A stretch of DNA of 64,000 nucleotides from Flavobacterium piscinae (lineage in GTDB: Bacteria; Bacteroidota; Bacteroidia; Flavobacteriales; Flavobacteriaceae): assembly GCF_004122145.1 (NCBI RefSeq), contig NZ_SBKQ01000002.1, forward strand, positions 248,001 to 312,000, written 5' to 3'. Numbering within the stretch: position 1 is the stretch's first letter; each line of letters begins with the position of its first letter. The notes beneath the pieces are model-generated. The model was not told the origin of the DNA. It saw only the letters and a program-made list of their open reading frames with translations, and made no database searches. Both the position numbers and the translations under genes were made by a program. Of the stretch, positions 9,195-16,844 are shown in pieces.

Positions 9195-9623
9195 TTAGCT
9201 TCCCAAAATCATATAATAAACTTTAGTTTGAGTATAATCAGGGTCATCATCTGTGAGGTATTCTAACCCCTCAAAGAATACTGCATCTTGTTCTGAAATA
9301 TCAATATTATCTTCTTCATTTTCAACAACTTTATTGTTAATCTGAAACATCAATTCACTTATGGTGAATCCACTAATGTTATTTGTCTCCAATAAAATTT
9401 GCCTCTCTTCATCATAATCAGATTCGTTATCATCACTATCTTGATATACCATAAATTGAATTACGATTTTATTTTCAGGATAGATGATTCTATCCAATTT
9501 AGGTTTAGGTTTTAGCAATCGTGTATTATATTCTATTAATTCTTTTTCAAATTTTTCTTTATCACTAAACACTTGATAAAAAGACCAATACAATTCTTTT
9601 AATATTTCTTTTGGTGCGTCCAT
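9195..9623 (-). CDS. predicted immunity protein for GIY-YIG tip (family A, copy 2)
   Basis: A 142-residue, strongly acidic paralogue of 5915-6331 and 10849-11238, sharing an LKELYWSFY start, an FFEGLEYLTDDDPDY block and a terminal LGS. It starts 14 bases after the GIY-YIG-type cassette tip. The family name is not known to me; immunity is inferred from position and from its two paralogues next to the same kind of tip. The acidic stretch DSDDNESDYDEE in its middle is peculiar to this copy and could mimic nucleic acid. Confidence 0.63.
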   Translation of the reverse strand: MDAPKEILKELYWSFYQVFSDKEKFEKELIEYNTRLLKPKPKLDRIIYPENKIVIQFMVYQDSDDNESDYDEERQILLETNNISGFTISELMFQINNKVVENEEDNIDISEQDAVFFEGLEYLTDDDPDYTQTKVYYMILGS

Positions 9624-9637
9624 AATAATTACTTTTT

Positions 9638-10794
9638 TTAAATGAAAAACATACAGATATTTCCGTGTTTTCCACTATCTTTTAGTGCTTTAAATCTTGA
9701 TTTACTTATAGGGTTTTGAATGTTTCGTAATTTTCTACCAGTAGAATTTCTATACTCTTCCAAATAATACTTCTCCCAAACAGCACTTTGAATTTCAGTC
9801 ATTTCTACAAATTCTAATACTCCTTTGTTTAAGTTGGCTATTTGTGGTTTTTCTGAAAATTTCCAATAATGTTTGGAAGACGCACCTTTTTTCTGAGCAT
9901 GATACTTGTGTTCTGAATTCCTTAAATCTAAATCTTCCCTTGTCGTTTTACCAATATATTGTGTTTCTGCAATTCTACCATTTAAAGTAAATAACTCATA
10001 AAACGCATATTTCCGTGTTGTTACATCATTAATGCTTGAAAACTTGTTTGCATTGTGAGCCAAAATACCAAATGAACCAACTAAATAATTATGGTAAATA
10101 GGTACTTCAAAGTTATAAGTATCAACAATATGATCTATAATCTCTAAAGAAGTGATGACTTCTAAAGTTCCATTTTGTGGATTATAGAGATGCATACCCA
10201 CTTTAAGTTGGTGAGATTTTATCCAAGTTTGACTTTTCTTTTGATAAAACAAATGTTGTCCGGTGACCTCTACTATTTCACCGTTTTGAATTGATATTCT
10301 AAGAAATTTCTCAGCTTTATTTTGGAAAATTTCACTTACTATTTGTGTTTTAAGCAACTGATTAACCTCATCATAACATATGACTTCTGTTCCTTTTGTA
10401 ATGTTTTCAATAAGTTCTAAACCGGATGTTGTATGAACAAAAGTTCCAGCCAAAAAACATGGCTTTTTTGGTGGTTTAGCTAGAAAATCTTTATATTCAA
10501 ATTCTTTCCACATTTTTTGTGCTATTTTTAATTTTTCTACATCATCTAATGCTTTGTCAATTGGTTTTTCATCAACATCCTCCTTCTTCCTCTTCTTAAA
10601 ATAATCCATCCAATCATCAACCGTTGTTTTTGGGTTTTTGAGTAATCGTTCTAAAACCTCTGCAATTTTTTTTGTTGCCGATGCACCTACCGATACATAC
10701 AACAAAAACAACTCTATCGCAATGCCTGTGACTTCTTCTACAAAGATTTTGATGAAATCTACAGGGTTTTGGGCAACGGTGAACTTTTTGAATC
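9638..10794 (-). CDS. orphan toxin cassette with HINT and GIY-YIG-like tip (copy 2)
   Basis: A shortened arm (starting FKKFTVAQNPVDF) joins directly to non-homologous DNA just below the terminator at 10800-10838. Homology ends at about 10794, so the ATG a few codons upstream is likely accidental. A HINT domain runs from KPCFLAGTFV to ILAHN. It differs in sequence from the HINT of the other two GIY cassettes and is followed by Ala, so release rather than splicing is expected. The tip shows AFYELF, QYIGKT, R and H in LRNSEHKYH and E in VEMTEIQ, a GIY-YIG pattern. It ends GNICMFFI, resembling the NPCRFYV and NPCKFYV ends of the paralogues. The immunity gene 9195-9623 follows. Confidence 0.76.
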
Positions 10795-10799
10795 TTAAT

Positions 10800-10838
10800 A
10801 AAAAACTCCACAAACAAAAAGTAAAGTGGAGCTTTTTA
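10800..10838 (-). terminator. intrinsic terminator after the first toxin-immunity pair
   Basis: The stem CTCCAC (10806-10811) pairs with GTGGAG (10826-10831) and is flanked by A and T runs. On the minus strand the hairpin is followed by a T run. It lies just after the immunity gene at 10849 and separates the expressed toxin-immunity pair from the promoterless cassettes beyond it. Confidence 0.75.
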
Positions 10839-10848
10839 TAAAAATGTT

Positions 10849-11238
10849 TTAACTACCCGTTCTTAAAAAATAAATAGGTACATTTTCATTTTCATCATTT
10901 GAATAAAGCAATCCTTCAAAATAACAATTATCGTCATTTTCTAAGTTTACACCAACTTGATGAACCTTATAGAAAAGTTCTTTCACTGTAAAATTTAAAC
11001 CATTATCTGCCTCAACAAGTTCATAAGGCTCTTCAAAATCATCATCTGTGTATTTTAAATATTGTAATTCCAGTTTAGGAAAATCAAATACTACTTCATC
11101 CCATTTTAAAGGAAAATTTTTTCCTGAAATAGTTTTGTAATACTTTTCCATTTCTACAACAAACTGTTCAATTGTATCAATAGCTCCAATTGAAAATGAC
11201 CAATAAATGTCTTTAAATAGGTATTTTGGATAACTCAT
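10849..11238 (-). CDS. predicted immunity protein of the full-length toxin (family A, copy 1)
   Basis: A 129-residue protein, 18 bases downstream of the full-length toxin. It shares the LFKDIYWSF start, a CYFEGLLYS block and a PIYFLRTGS end with the two paralogues at 5915-6331 and 9195-9623. Together with the toxin it would be read from the shared promoter at 13574-13623 and is followed by a terminator, so it is the member of the family most clearly expressed. It is cytoplasmic and acidic. The family name is not recognised; immunity is inferred. Confidence 0.68.
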   Translation of the reverse strand: MSYPKYLFKDIYWSFSIGAIDTIEQFVVEMEKYYKTISGKNFPLKWDEVVFDFPKLELQYLKYTDDDFEEPYELVEADNGLNFTVKELFYKVHQVGVNLENDDNCYFEGLLYSNDENENVPIYFLRTGS

Positions 11239-11256
11239 TTTTATTTTATTTTTTAT

Positions 11257-13524
11257 TTAAACATAAAATTTACACGGATTAAATCCTAACTCTTTAAAAT
11301 GCTCAAATTTCTTCTTCCCAATTGGTTTCTGTTTATTAAATAATTTTCCTTTCTCTTTTTGCATTCCTCCATTTTTATTTATTTCATATAATTCCGTAAC
11401 TGCTGCTTCATAAGGGGTCATTTTAAATGGCCCTGGATTTCCATTAATTCTTACATAACCATTATCAGGTTTTTTACTCATCCAAGACTTTTTTGCATTG
11501 TCCCTTTCAAAATCCCTTTTATGTTGTTCATATCTTGTACCTATACCTTGTTGGGTTTGACCTATATAAAAAATTTCTTCACCTATAAAATGTCTATAAA
11601 ACTCGACATCAATCAAATCGGTATTTGCAAAAATAGAAGTTCGGGTTTTATTATGAGTAAGTACCTCATCAATACCAACAAAATAATTATGATGGTCTTC
11701 AACTTCTAAATTGTATGTATCAACAACCTCTGAAAGAACTCCAATTGATGAAATAATAACAATTTTACCTCCTGAATTTAGCAGTTTCATCCCAGACTTT
11801 AAACCATTGGCCATTTCCCATCTCTTTTCTTCCGGTAGCAAAAAACGATGTTGTCCGGTTGCTTCAATAAAGCTATCTTTAATTCCAACTCGAACAAACT
11901 TTTCTGCTTTATTTCTAAAAATTTGAGTTACAGATTTTAATTCTGTTCTTTTAATTTCAAAATTATAAGCAAAAACCTTTTGACCAACTAAAATATCTTC
12001 AATAGGAACTAATCCCTTCTCTGTTTTAACCATTGTACCAGCTAGAAAACAAGGTTTCTTGCTTGGTGGTATTTCCAATAAATATTTATATTCAAATTCG
12101 TCCCACATTTTTTGTGCTATTTTTAATTTTTCTACATCATCTAATGCTTTGTTTACTGGTTTCTCATCAAAATCCTCCTTCTTCCTCTTCTTAAAATAAT
12201 CCATCCAATCATCAACCGTTGTTTTTGGGTTTTTGAGTAATCGCTCTAAAGCTTCTGCAATTTTTTTTGTTGCTGATACACCTACCGATACATACAACAA
12301 AAACAACTCTATCGCAATGCCTGTGACTTCTTCTACAAAGATTTTGATGAAATCTACAGGGTTTTGGGCTGCGGTGAACTTTTTGAAATAAGCTGCTATT
12401 AATGTTTTTAGGGTTGACCAAATTTCACTAAAAAACTTCTTAAATCCTTCAACAAAGCTTTCCCAATTGCCGGGATTGGCTAAGGAAACAAAAAAGCCAA
12501 CCATTTCAATCAAACTTGCTAAAAAACGAATCAATCCGTTATACAAACCTACTAAAAAAGCGTTATACATTTCCGGTAAGTCGGCAAATGTTTGCAACAT
12601 CGCTTTGGCATCTTGATACATTTCTATAAATGCGTCTTTCACGTATTTATAAATTGCACTGAGTAAGGAACGAATTTCTAAGGGAATTTTTGTTTGAAGA
12701 GCAGAAATTAAAAGTACATCCAGATCTGATAGGTCTAATAATCCTTCAAATTGTTGAACCGCATCCTCTATTCTAATTTTTTCAGCATTGATATTGGTAA
12801 TAAAATAAGGATCATAATCCGGATTTCGTTCTTGATTTGCCAAATAAGGATTCCATCGATTCGGGTCGGTAATCATAGCGTTATTTTTAAATTCCAACGC
12901 TATCTGTTGCAAAAATTTGGCAACATAATCTTCATTAAAGTAGTATTGTAAATCTTTTCGCAATGCCTCCAGAAGCATAATCAAGATTTTATTGGTCACG
13001 GGTTGGGTTAAAATGGTGAATTTGTTGTTTTCATAGTAGTTAACCGCTTCTTTAAAAATAAAATCCAATTGCTCACTACTAAAAAAACCGGATGGATTCA
13101 TCCATTTGTCATATTCGTTTACCCATTTTTGAATGGTTTCTTTTGAAAGGCTACTCCCTAATAAATTATAGCCTAATTCTACGGCTCTGATTTCAATTAT
13201 ATTTTCAATTTTTAATCCTGTAAATTCACTTGCCTCTTTTGTCGTACCGGAAAAGTTTTTAATTGTGCCTGATTTGGCTACAATAAATACGGTAAAATTG
13301 TCAATCCCGTTAATTTTTGAAACTTTTTTATCAATTGTGGGTGTATCGGTTGCTAAGGCTAAACTAAAACTAACGGCAAGATTGTTTTGTTTGATTGTTG
13401 AATTGTCGGTTAGCAACTTAAAATTCAATTTCTGTGCTTCTTCTTTTTCCCAAAAAGCACCAAAAGGGCTGTTGTTAAAACCGCTAAAGTCTTCAAAGGA
13501 TGGAAAAGTGGATGATAAACTCAT
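11257..13524 (-). CDS. full-length polymorphic toxin: delivery region, homology arm, HINT, GIY-YIG-like tip
   Basis: A 755-residue protein with no signal peptide. It starts MSLSSTFPSFEDF then SPFGAFW, a start shared with the toxin at 16845-18905, then an alpha-helical N-terminal region to about 337. Residues 338-450 (from LIEMVGFFVSLANPGNW to YFKKRKK) are the segment repeated in the cassettes. The HINT domain spans C492 (KPCFLAGTMV) to N625 (THN), followed by Lys, so autocleavage without splicing. The tip (626-755) has EFYRHF, FYIGQT, R and H in GTRYEQHKRDF and E in AVTELYEI, a GIY-YIG nuclease pattern. It would be delivered into competitor cells to cut DNA; the delivery route is not visible here. 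The shared operator lies 80-100 bases upstream. Confidence 0.82.
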   Translation of the reverse strand: MSLSSTFPSFEDFSGFNNSPFGAFWEKEEAQKLNFKLLTDNSTIKQNNLAVSFSLALATDTPTIDKKVSKINGIDNFTVFIVAKSGTIKNFSGTTKEASEFTGLKIENIIEIRAVELGYNLLGSSLSKETIQKWVNEYDKWMNPSGFFSSEQLDFIFKEAVNYYENNKFTILTQPVTNKILIMLLEALRKDLQYYFNEDYVAKFLQQIALEFKNNAMITDPNRWNPYLANQERNPDYDPYFITNINAEKIRIEDAVQQFEGLLDLSDLDVLLISALQTKIPLEIRSLLSAIYKYVKDAFIEMYQDAKAMLQTFADLPEMYNAFLVGLYNGLIRFLASLIEMVGFFVSLANPGNWESFVEGFKKFFSEIWSTLKTLIAAYFKKFTAAQNPVDFIKIFVEEVTGIAIELFLLYVSVGVSATKKIAEALERLLKNPKTTVDDWMDYFKKRKKEDFDEKPVNKALDDVEKLKIAQKMWDEFEYKYLLEIPPSKKPCFLAGTMVKTEKGLVPIEDILVGQKVFAYNFEIKRTELKSVTQIFRNKAEKFVRVGIKDSFIEATGQHRFLLPEEKRWEMANGLKSGMKLLNSGGKIVIISSIGVLSEVVDTYNLEVEDHHNYFVGIDEVLTHNKTRTSIFANTDLIDVEFYRHFIGEEIFYIGQTQQGIGTRYEQHKRDFERDNAKKSWMSKKPDNGYVRINGNPGPFKMTPYEAAVTELYEINKNGGMQKEKGKLFNKQKPIGKKKFEHFKELGFNPCKFYV

Positions 13525-13573
13525 AGGTATGTTTTACAAAACAATTACATAAATTGTTAAGATATTAAAAACA

Positions 13574-13623
13574 TAAAACTAATTGTTCAAAATCAGATGG
13601 TCAATACGTAAAAACACGTAATT
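13574..13623 (-). promoter_or_regulatory. shared operator and -7 promoter of the full-length toxin
   Basis: On the minus strand 13623-13602 reads AATTACGTGTTTTTACGTA then TTG. TAGTTTTA (13581-13574) follows exactly 20 bases after the TTG. Spacing and bases match the amidase, 1235-residue-gene, regulator-operon and 25729-operon promoters. Confidence 0.75.
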
Positions 13624-13657
13624 TTTATAATAAATAGAAAAATAGGTGGAATAGAAT

Positions 13658-14128
13658 TCAAATGAAGTTAGTGTCTGAATGCTTGAACTCGATAAGCAAT
13701 CCATTCTGAAAGTAAAAATCCATATTTTTATTTTCAAAAAAAATCGTGATTTGTTCAAATTCTTCATTTTCGAAAAGGATATAATGTATATTCTTGGGTG
13801 AATCCATAGTAAGGTCTCTTGGAAGTACTATATCATTTTTAAATTTACTTTTATGCGTTAAAATTGAAATGTGATGGTGATAATCTGTATTAAGCTTTTT
13901 TACATTAATTTCAATTGTATAATAGTGATTTCTCAAACTTAAATCATAAAAATTAACTTTTTTCTTTAAATTTTTTGATGAATTAATCATTTTTAAAGAA
14001 TATTCTAAACTATAGTTTGAATGAGTTGTTATCTTTTTATATTCTCGAATTGAAGCTTCGTAATTTGCTTCAAAATCAGCATGACATGATGACAAAATCA
14101 ATACAATAAATAAAAATGTTTTTTTCAT
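13658..14128 (-). CDS. predicted lipoprotein
   Basis: A 156-residue protein with a lipobox (FIVLILSSCHADF), so it should be cleaved at Cys 15 and lipidated. The mature part is rich in beta-prone and charged residues, with no domain I recognise. Its start overlaps the stop of the 14125-14718 lipoprotein by 4 bases, so the two are translationally coupled. Located between two toxin loci, it may be a periplasmic immunity or accessory protein. That is only positional inference. Confidence 0.6.
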   Translation of the reverse strand: MKKTFLFIVLILSSCHADFEANYEASIREYKKITTHSNYSLEYSLKMINSSKNLKKKVNFYDLSLRNHYYTIEINVKKLNTDYHHHISILTHKSKFKNDIVLPRDLTMDSPKNIHYILFENEEFEQITIFFENKNMDFYFQNGLLIEFKHSDTNFI

Positions 14129-14718
14129 TCGATTAATTTTAATTTTTGTGTAATTATAATCGGTGATTTCAATCCAATAATAAGCGTATCATTTTTCACT
14201 TTATCAACTAAATAAAGTGAACTAATAATCTTAGGTTGATTTCTTAATTTAAAAGATTCTGTTTTTATTGGTTTATAACTTGAATTAATTTTAGAAAGCT
14301 CTTCTAAAATCAAATTCGATATATAATACGGATTAGTTCTTTTTTCTTTCAAATAAAAATACAATATCCTATCAACAGTTTGATCAGAATTAATAGTATA
14401 AACTAAATGCTTGGAATATAATTTCTTATGAATAAATAACTCTTTGTTAATTTCTTTAAATTCTACTAACCTTTGATCATTTTCATTCTTACAAAAGCCC
14501 TCACAAAAATCAATAATAGGAAGATTTGTAAATTGGGTTTTACTTGAAATTTTCAGATTATTACACTCTCTTTGAATAGTTTCTATTGATATTTCCTCGT
14601 TGGGATATATAATTTCAACATTAATATATTTTTCTTGACATGAAAGAAAAAATAGTAATGTGCATATTATCAACAAATTACATTTTGGATTTATAAATCG
14701 CATTATTAAATTCTTCAT
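14125..14718 (-). CDS. predicted lipoprotein
   Basis: A 197-residue protein with a signal peptide and lipobox ending in LLFFLSCQ. The mature domain is basic and shows no known motif; a CEGFC pair lies near residue 70-75. It is coupled to the lipoprotein gene downstream (4-base overlap). The toxin-tail remnant lies ~110 bases upstream on the same strand, so this pair could be the immunity or accessory genes left from a lost cassette. The role is unknown. Confidence 0.6.
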   Translation of the reverse strand: MKNLIMRFINPKCNLLIICTLLFFLSCQEKYINVEIIYPNEEISIETIQRECNNLKISSKTQFTNLPIIDFCEGFCKNENDQRLVEFKEINKELFIHKKLYSKHLVYTINSDQTVDRILYFYLKEKRTNPYYISNLILEELSKINSSYKPIKTESFKLRNQPKIISSLYLVDKVKNDTLIIGLKSPIIITQKLKLIE

Positions 14719-14830
14719 AATTTAAAAAACTTGACAACTATTATTTTTACCTTTTAAAGTAGAATGCTGTTCAATTCATCAATCGGATTCCCATCTGCTT
14801 TTTCAGATTTTGATAACGTTTTTTATTAAT

Positions 14831-14974
14831 TCATACATGCTTTGGTTCACGCATTTTTTTATTAAAAATCCATTTTACATCTCCCAACTTATCCATTTTC
14901 CCAAGGTCTTTTGTTAGTTGGCTTTTTATGGTTTCGCCCCAAAAGCCCGTCCAGTTTTTGAGTTCGAGGTTTAG
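14831..14974 (-). pseudogene. short C-terminal remnant of a toxin tip
   Basis: On the minus strand, immediately after the decayed immunity gene, an open stretch of ~48 codons ends at TGA (14831-14833) and encodes LKNWTGFWGETIKSQLTKDL and GDVKWIFNKKMREPKHV. It has no start, and its composition and position are those of the last part of another toxin tip. The family is not recognised. The ~110 bases between it and the lipoprotein gene hold nothing else that I can see. Confidence 0.5.
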
Positions 14975-14976
14975 GA

Positions 14977-15655
14977 TTACTTTACAATATCCTCCAAATG
15001 AGTCAGTATTTTTGGCACAAACCAGTTTTTCAAATCTCTATATTTTTCTTCTGATTTTCTTATTTCTTCAATACGTTTGTCTTCTATTGCCATTAGTTTA
15101 TCAGCGAATTTTTTATATTCTTCTGCTGATTTTACAAGTTTTGCAATAACTATTCTTCTAACGTCAAATCTGAAAATTCCATAATTTTTATTATCATTAA
15201 ACCAAAAATTATCACCTTCTCCATTGATTTCAGCATCAACATTTTTCAAATCGTCTAAGAAATCAAAAAGAGAAAAAGCATAAACTTCTGTAAAGCTCTT
15301 AATTGTTGTAACAGCATCAAAAATATCTTTTTCTTCTTTTATTTCTTTTTCTTTTTTATCGTTAAGTATCCTGCGAGGTGAAAAAGCATATGTTATTGAG
15401 TCCTTCTTTAAATAGAAAAAATTATGTTCAAAGCATTTTTCCAATTCCATCATCACCTCTTCAATTTTATTCACTCTTTTCCCATAGGCAAAAGAAAGAT
15501 AATGTGTGTCATAATAATTGGTTGATGTGATAGCAATATCCTGAAAACCAATATCAATTTTTTTTCTGAAACATATTACTTCACTTGTTTTTTTTTAATT
15601 TGTATTCTTTAGAGTCAAAATAATCTTGTAGATGAAAGATGATTCTTTCGTTCAT
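14977..15655 (-). pseudogene. decayed immunity paralogue with homopolymer frameshift
   Basis: From an ATG at 15655 the frame reads MNERIIFHLQDYFDSKEYKL and hits a stop after nine consecutive A residues (T at 15588-15596). Dropping one A restores a frame continuing through NYYDTHYLSFAYGKRV into the 165-residue ORF ending at 14977. That combined product aligns with the immunity gene at 16120-16842 (NYYDSHRLRFGFGKRI, FDVRRLIIAKL against FDVRRIVIAKL). The A run could in principle be a slippage site, but the partner toxin copy is also broken, so decay is more likely. It also lacks part of the middle of the intact gene. Confidence 0.75.
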
Positions 15656-15680
15656 TTCTTTTTTAAACGTAATCTTATTC

Positions 15681-16119
15681 TTATTTGATTTTTTCAACAG
15701 TAAATTTAGTTAAATCTGATGGAGAACCACCATCACCCATAGTTTTCATATAAGTTTTTACTTTGATTTCTGTATTTTGTTCTATGTTTAAGTTCTTCTC
15801 AAACTTTGTATTTCTCAAATCAAAATAGCTGTCTGTATTTCCAGAGCCTTTTCAGATTCAAATTGCCTGTTGCTGAAAGGTGCATCTTTTGAGAGTTTAC
15901 AGTCATTTACTATGGCTTCCAGATATTCTTTTCCGGTAACAGGGTCGGTCATTTTCTTTACCCAGACATCATCCATTGTAGTAAATCCGCCTTTGGTGTT
16001 AGGGATACGTATTTGCACTTGATGAAGCGGTATATAGCTTTTCAACTCTTCGAGTGAAAGACCTGCTTCCTGAGCCACTTTGCTTAAGTATTCTGGATTT
16101 CCTTCATCTTTTGGAATTC
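15681..16119 (-). pseudogene. orphan toxin-tip fragment, frameshifted
   Basis: It begins right after the immunity stop codon at 16120 with an open frame lacking a start (RIPKDEGNPEYLSKVA). It matches the tip of the toxin at 16845-18905: GLSLEELKSYIPLHQVQI and AIVNDCKLSKDAPFSNRQ, against NEVKLSK and FTKRQ. Near 15840-15870 the frame shifts. The last part (YFDLRNTKFEKNLN to TVEKIK) continues in another frame and ends at TAA 15681-15683, as in the intact toxin (FKLRNTKF to FEKIK). It is a second, dead copy of the tip. Confidence 0.75.
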
Positions 16120-16842
16120 TTAACTTATGAAGTATGTGTCTTGAAGTAACTTGACTGTATAAGGAATTTTCTTAGTTAAATCATTTCTGTCATATACAAA
16201 AGGATGACCATTTTTTGTAGATTCAGATTCTATAGATTTATAAACTTTATCAACCAATTCCTCAAAATCTTTTCTTCCACTCAATTTAGCAATGATTAGT
16301 CTTCTCACATCAAAAAAATTTGCACCTCCAAGATTAAAGGTATTCTTATCAGTTGAGTTCCAAAAATTTTTATCATCACCATTTATTAATTTATCTATTT
16401 CACTCAAATCATTTAATTTCTCTAAAAAAGGGAGTGCTTCTTTTTCTGTAAAATCAATAATTTTTTCGACAATATTCTTTACGTCTTGCTCAGTTTCCAT
16501 ATAGTCAGGAAGACCATCTTGATTAATACCGTAATATGAATTATAGCCAAAACCCAGTGTATTCGCATCTTTTTTATAAGGAGGATTACTAAACGGAATT
16601 ACTTCATTAATTTTTGTTATTACTTCTTCCACAACACTAATACGTTTTCCAAATCCAAAACGTAACCGATGCGAATCATAATAGTTTATTGTACTCAGAC
16701 TAAATTTTTCAAAACTATTATTGTCAAATTTTCGATAATATTCAATTTGTGTTTTTTGAGATTTCTTATGTTTGAAACCTTTAGTTGTTAAATATCCATC
16801 AAGGTATTTTATTATATAATCTTCTGTTTCCTTTTTATTCAT
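16120..16842 (-). CDS. predicted immunity protein of the second toxin
   Basis: A 240-residue protein starting 2 bases after the stop of the toxin at 16845-18905. It has no signal peptide or membrane segments. The most characteristic block is ANFFDVRRLIIAKLSGRKDF, conserved in the decayed paralogue at 14977-15655, which in turn sits next to a decayed copy of the same toxin tip. The paired duplication of tip and this gene is the evidence for an immunity role. I do not recognise the family. Confidence 0.68.
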   Translation of the reverse strand: MNKKETEDYIIKYLDGYLTTKGFKHKKSQKTQIEYYRKFDNNSFEKFSLSTINYYDSHRLRFGFGKRISVVEEVITKINEVIPFSNPPYKKDANTLGFGYNSYYGINQDGLPDYMETEQDVKNIVEKIIDFTEKEALPFLEKLNDLSEIDKLINGDDKNFWNSTDKNTFNLGGANFFDVRRLIIAKLSGRKDFEELVDKVYKSIESESTKNGHPFVYDRNDLTKKIPYTVKLLQDTYFIS

Positions 16843-16844
16843 AA

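Noticed and set aside
14977..15596. Programmed frameshift at the nine-A run
   Set aside because: The neighbouring toxin-tip copy is also frameshifted and lacks a start, so ordinary decay explains the broken frame more simply.
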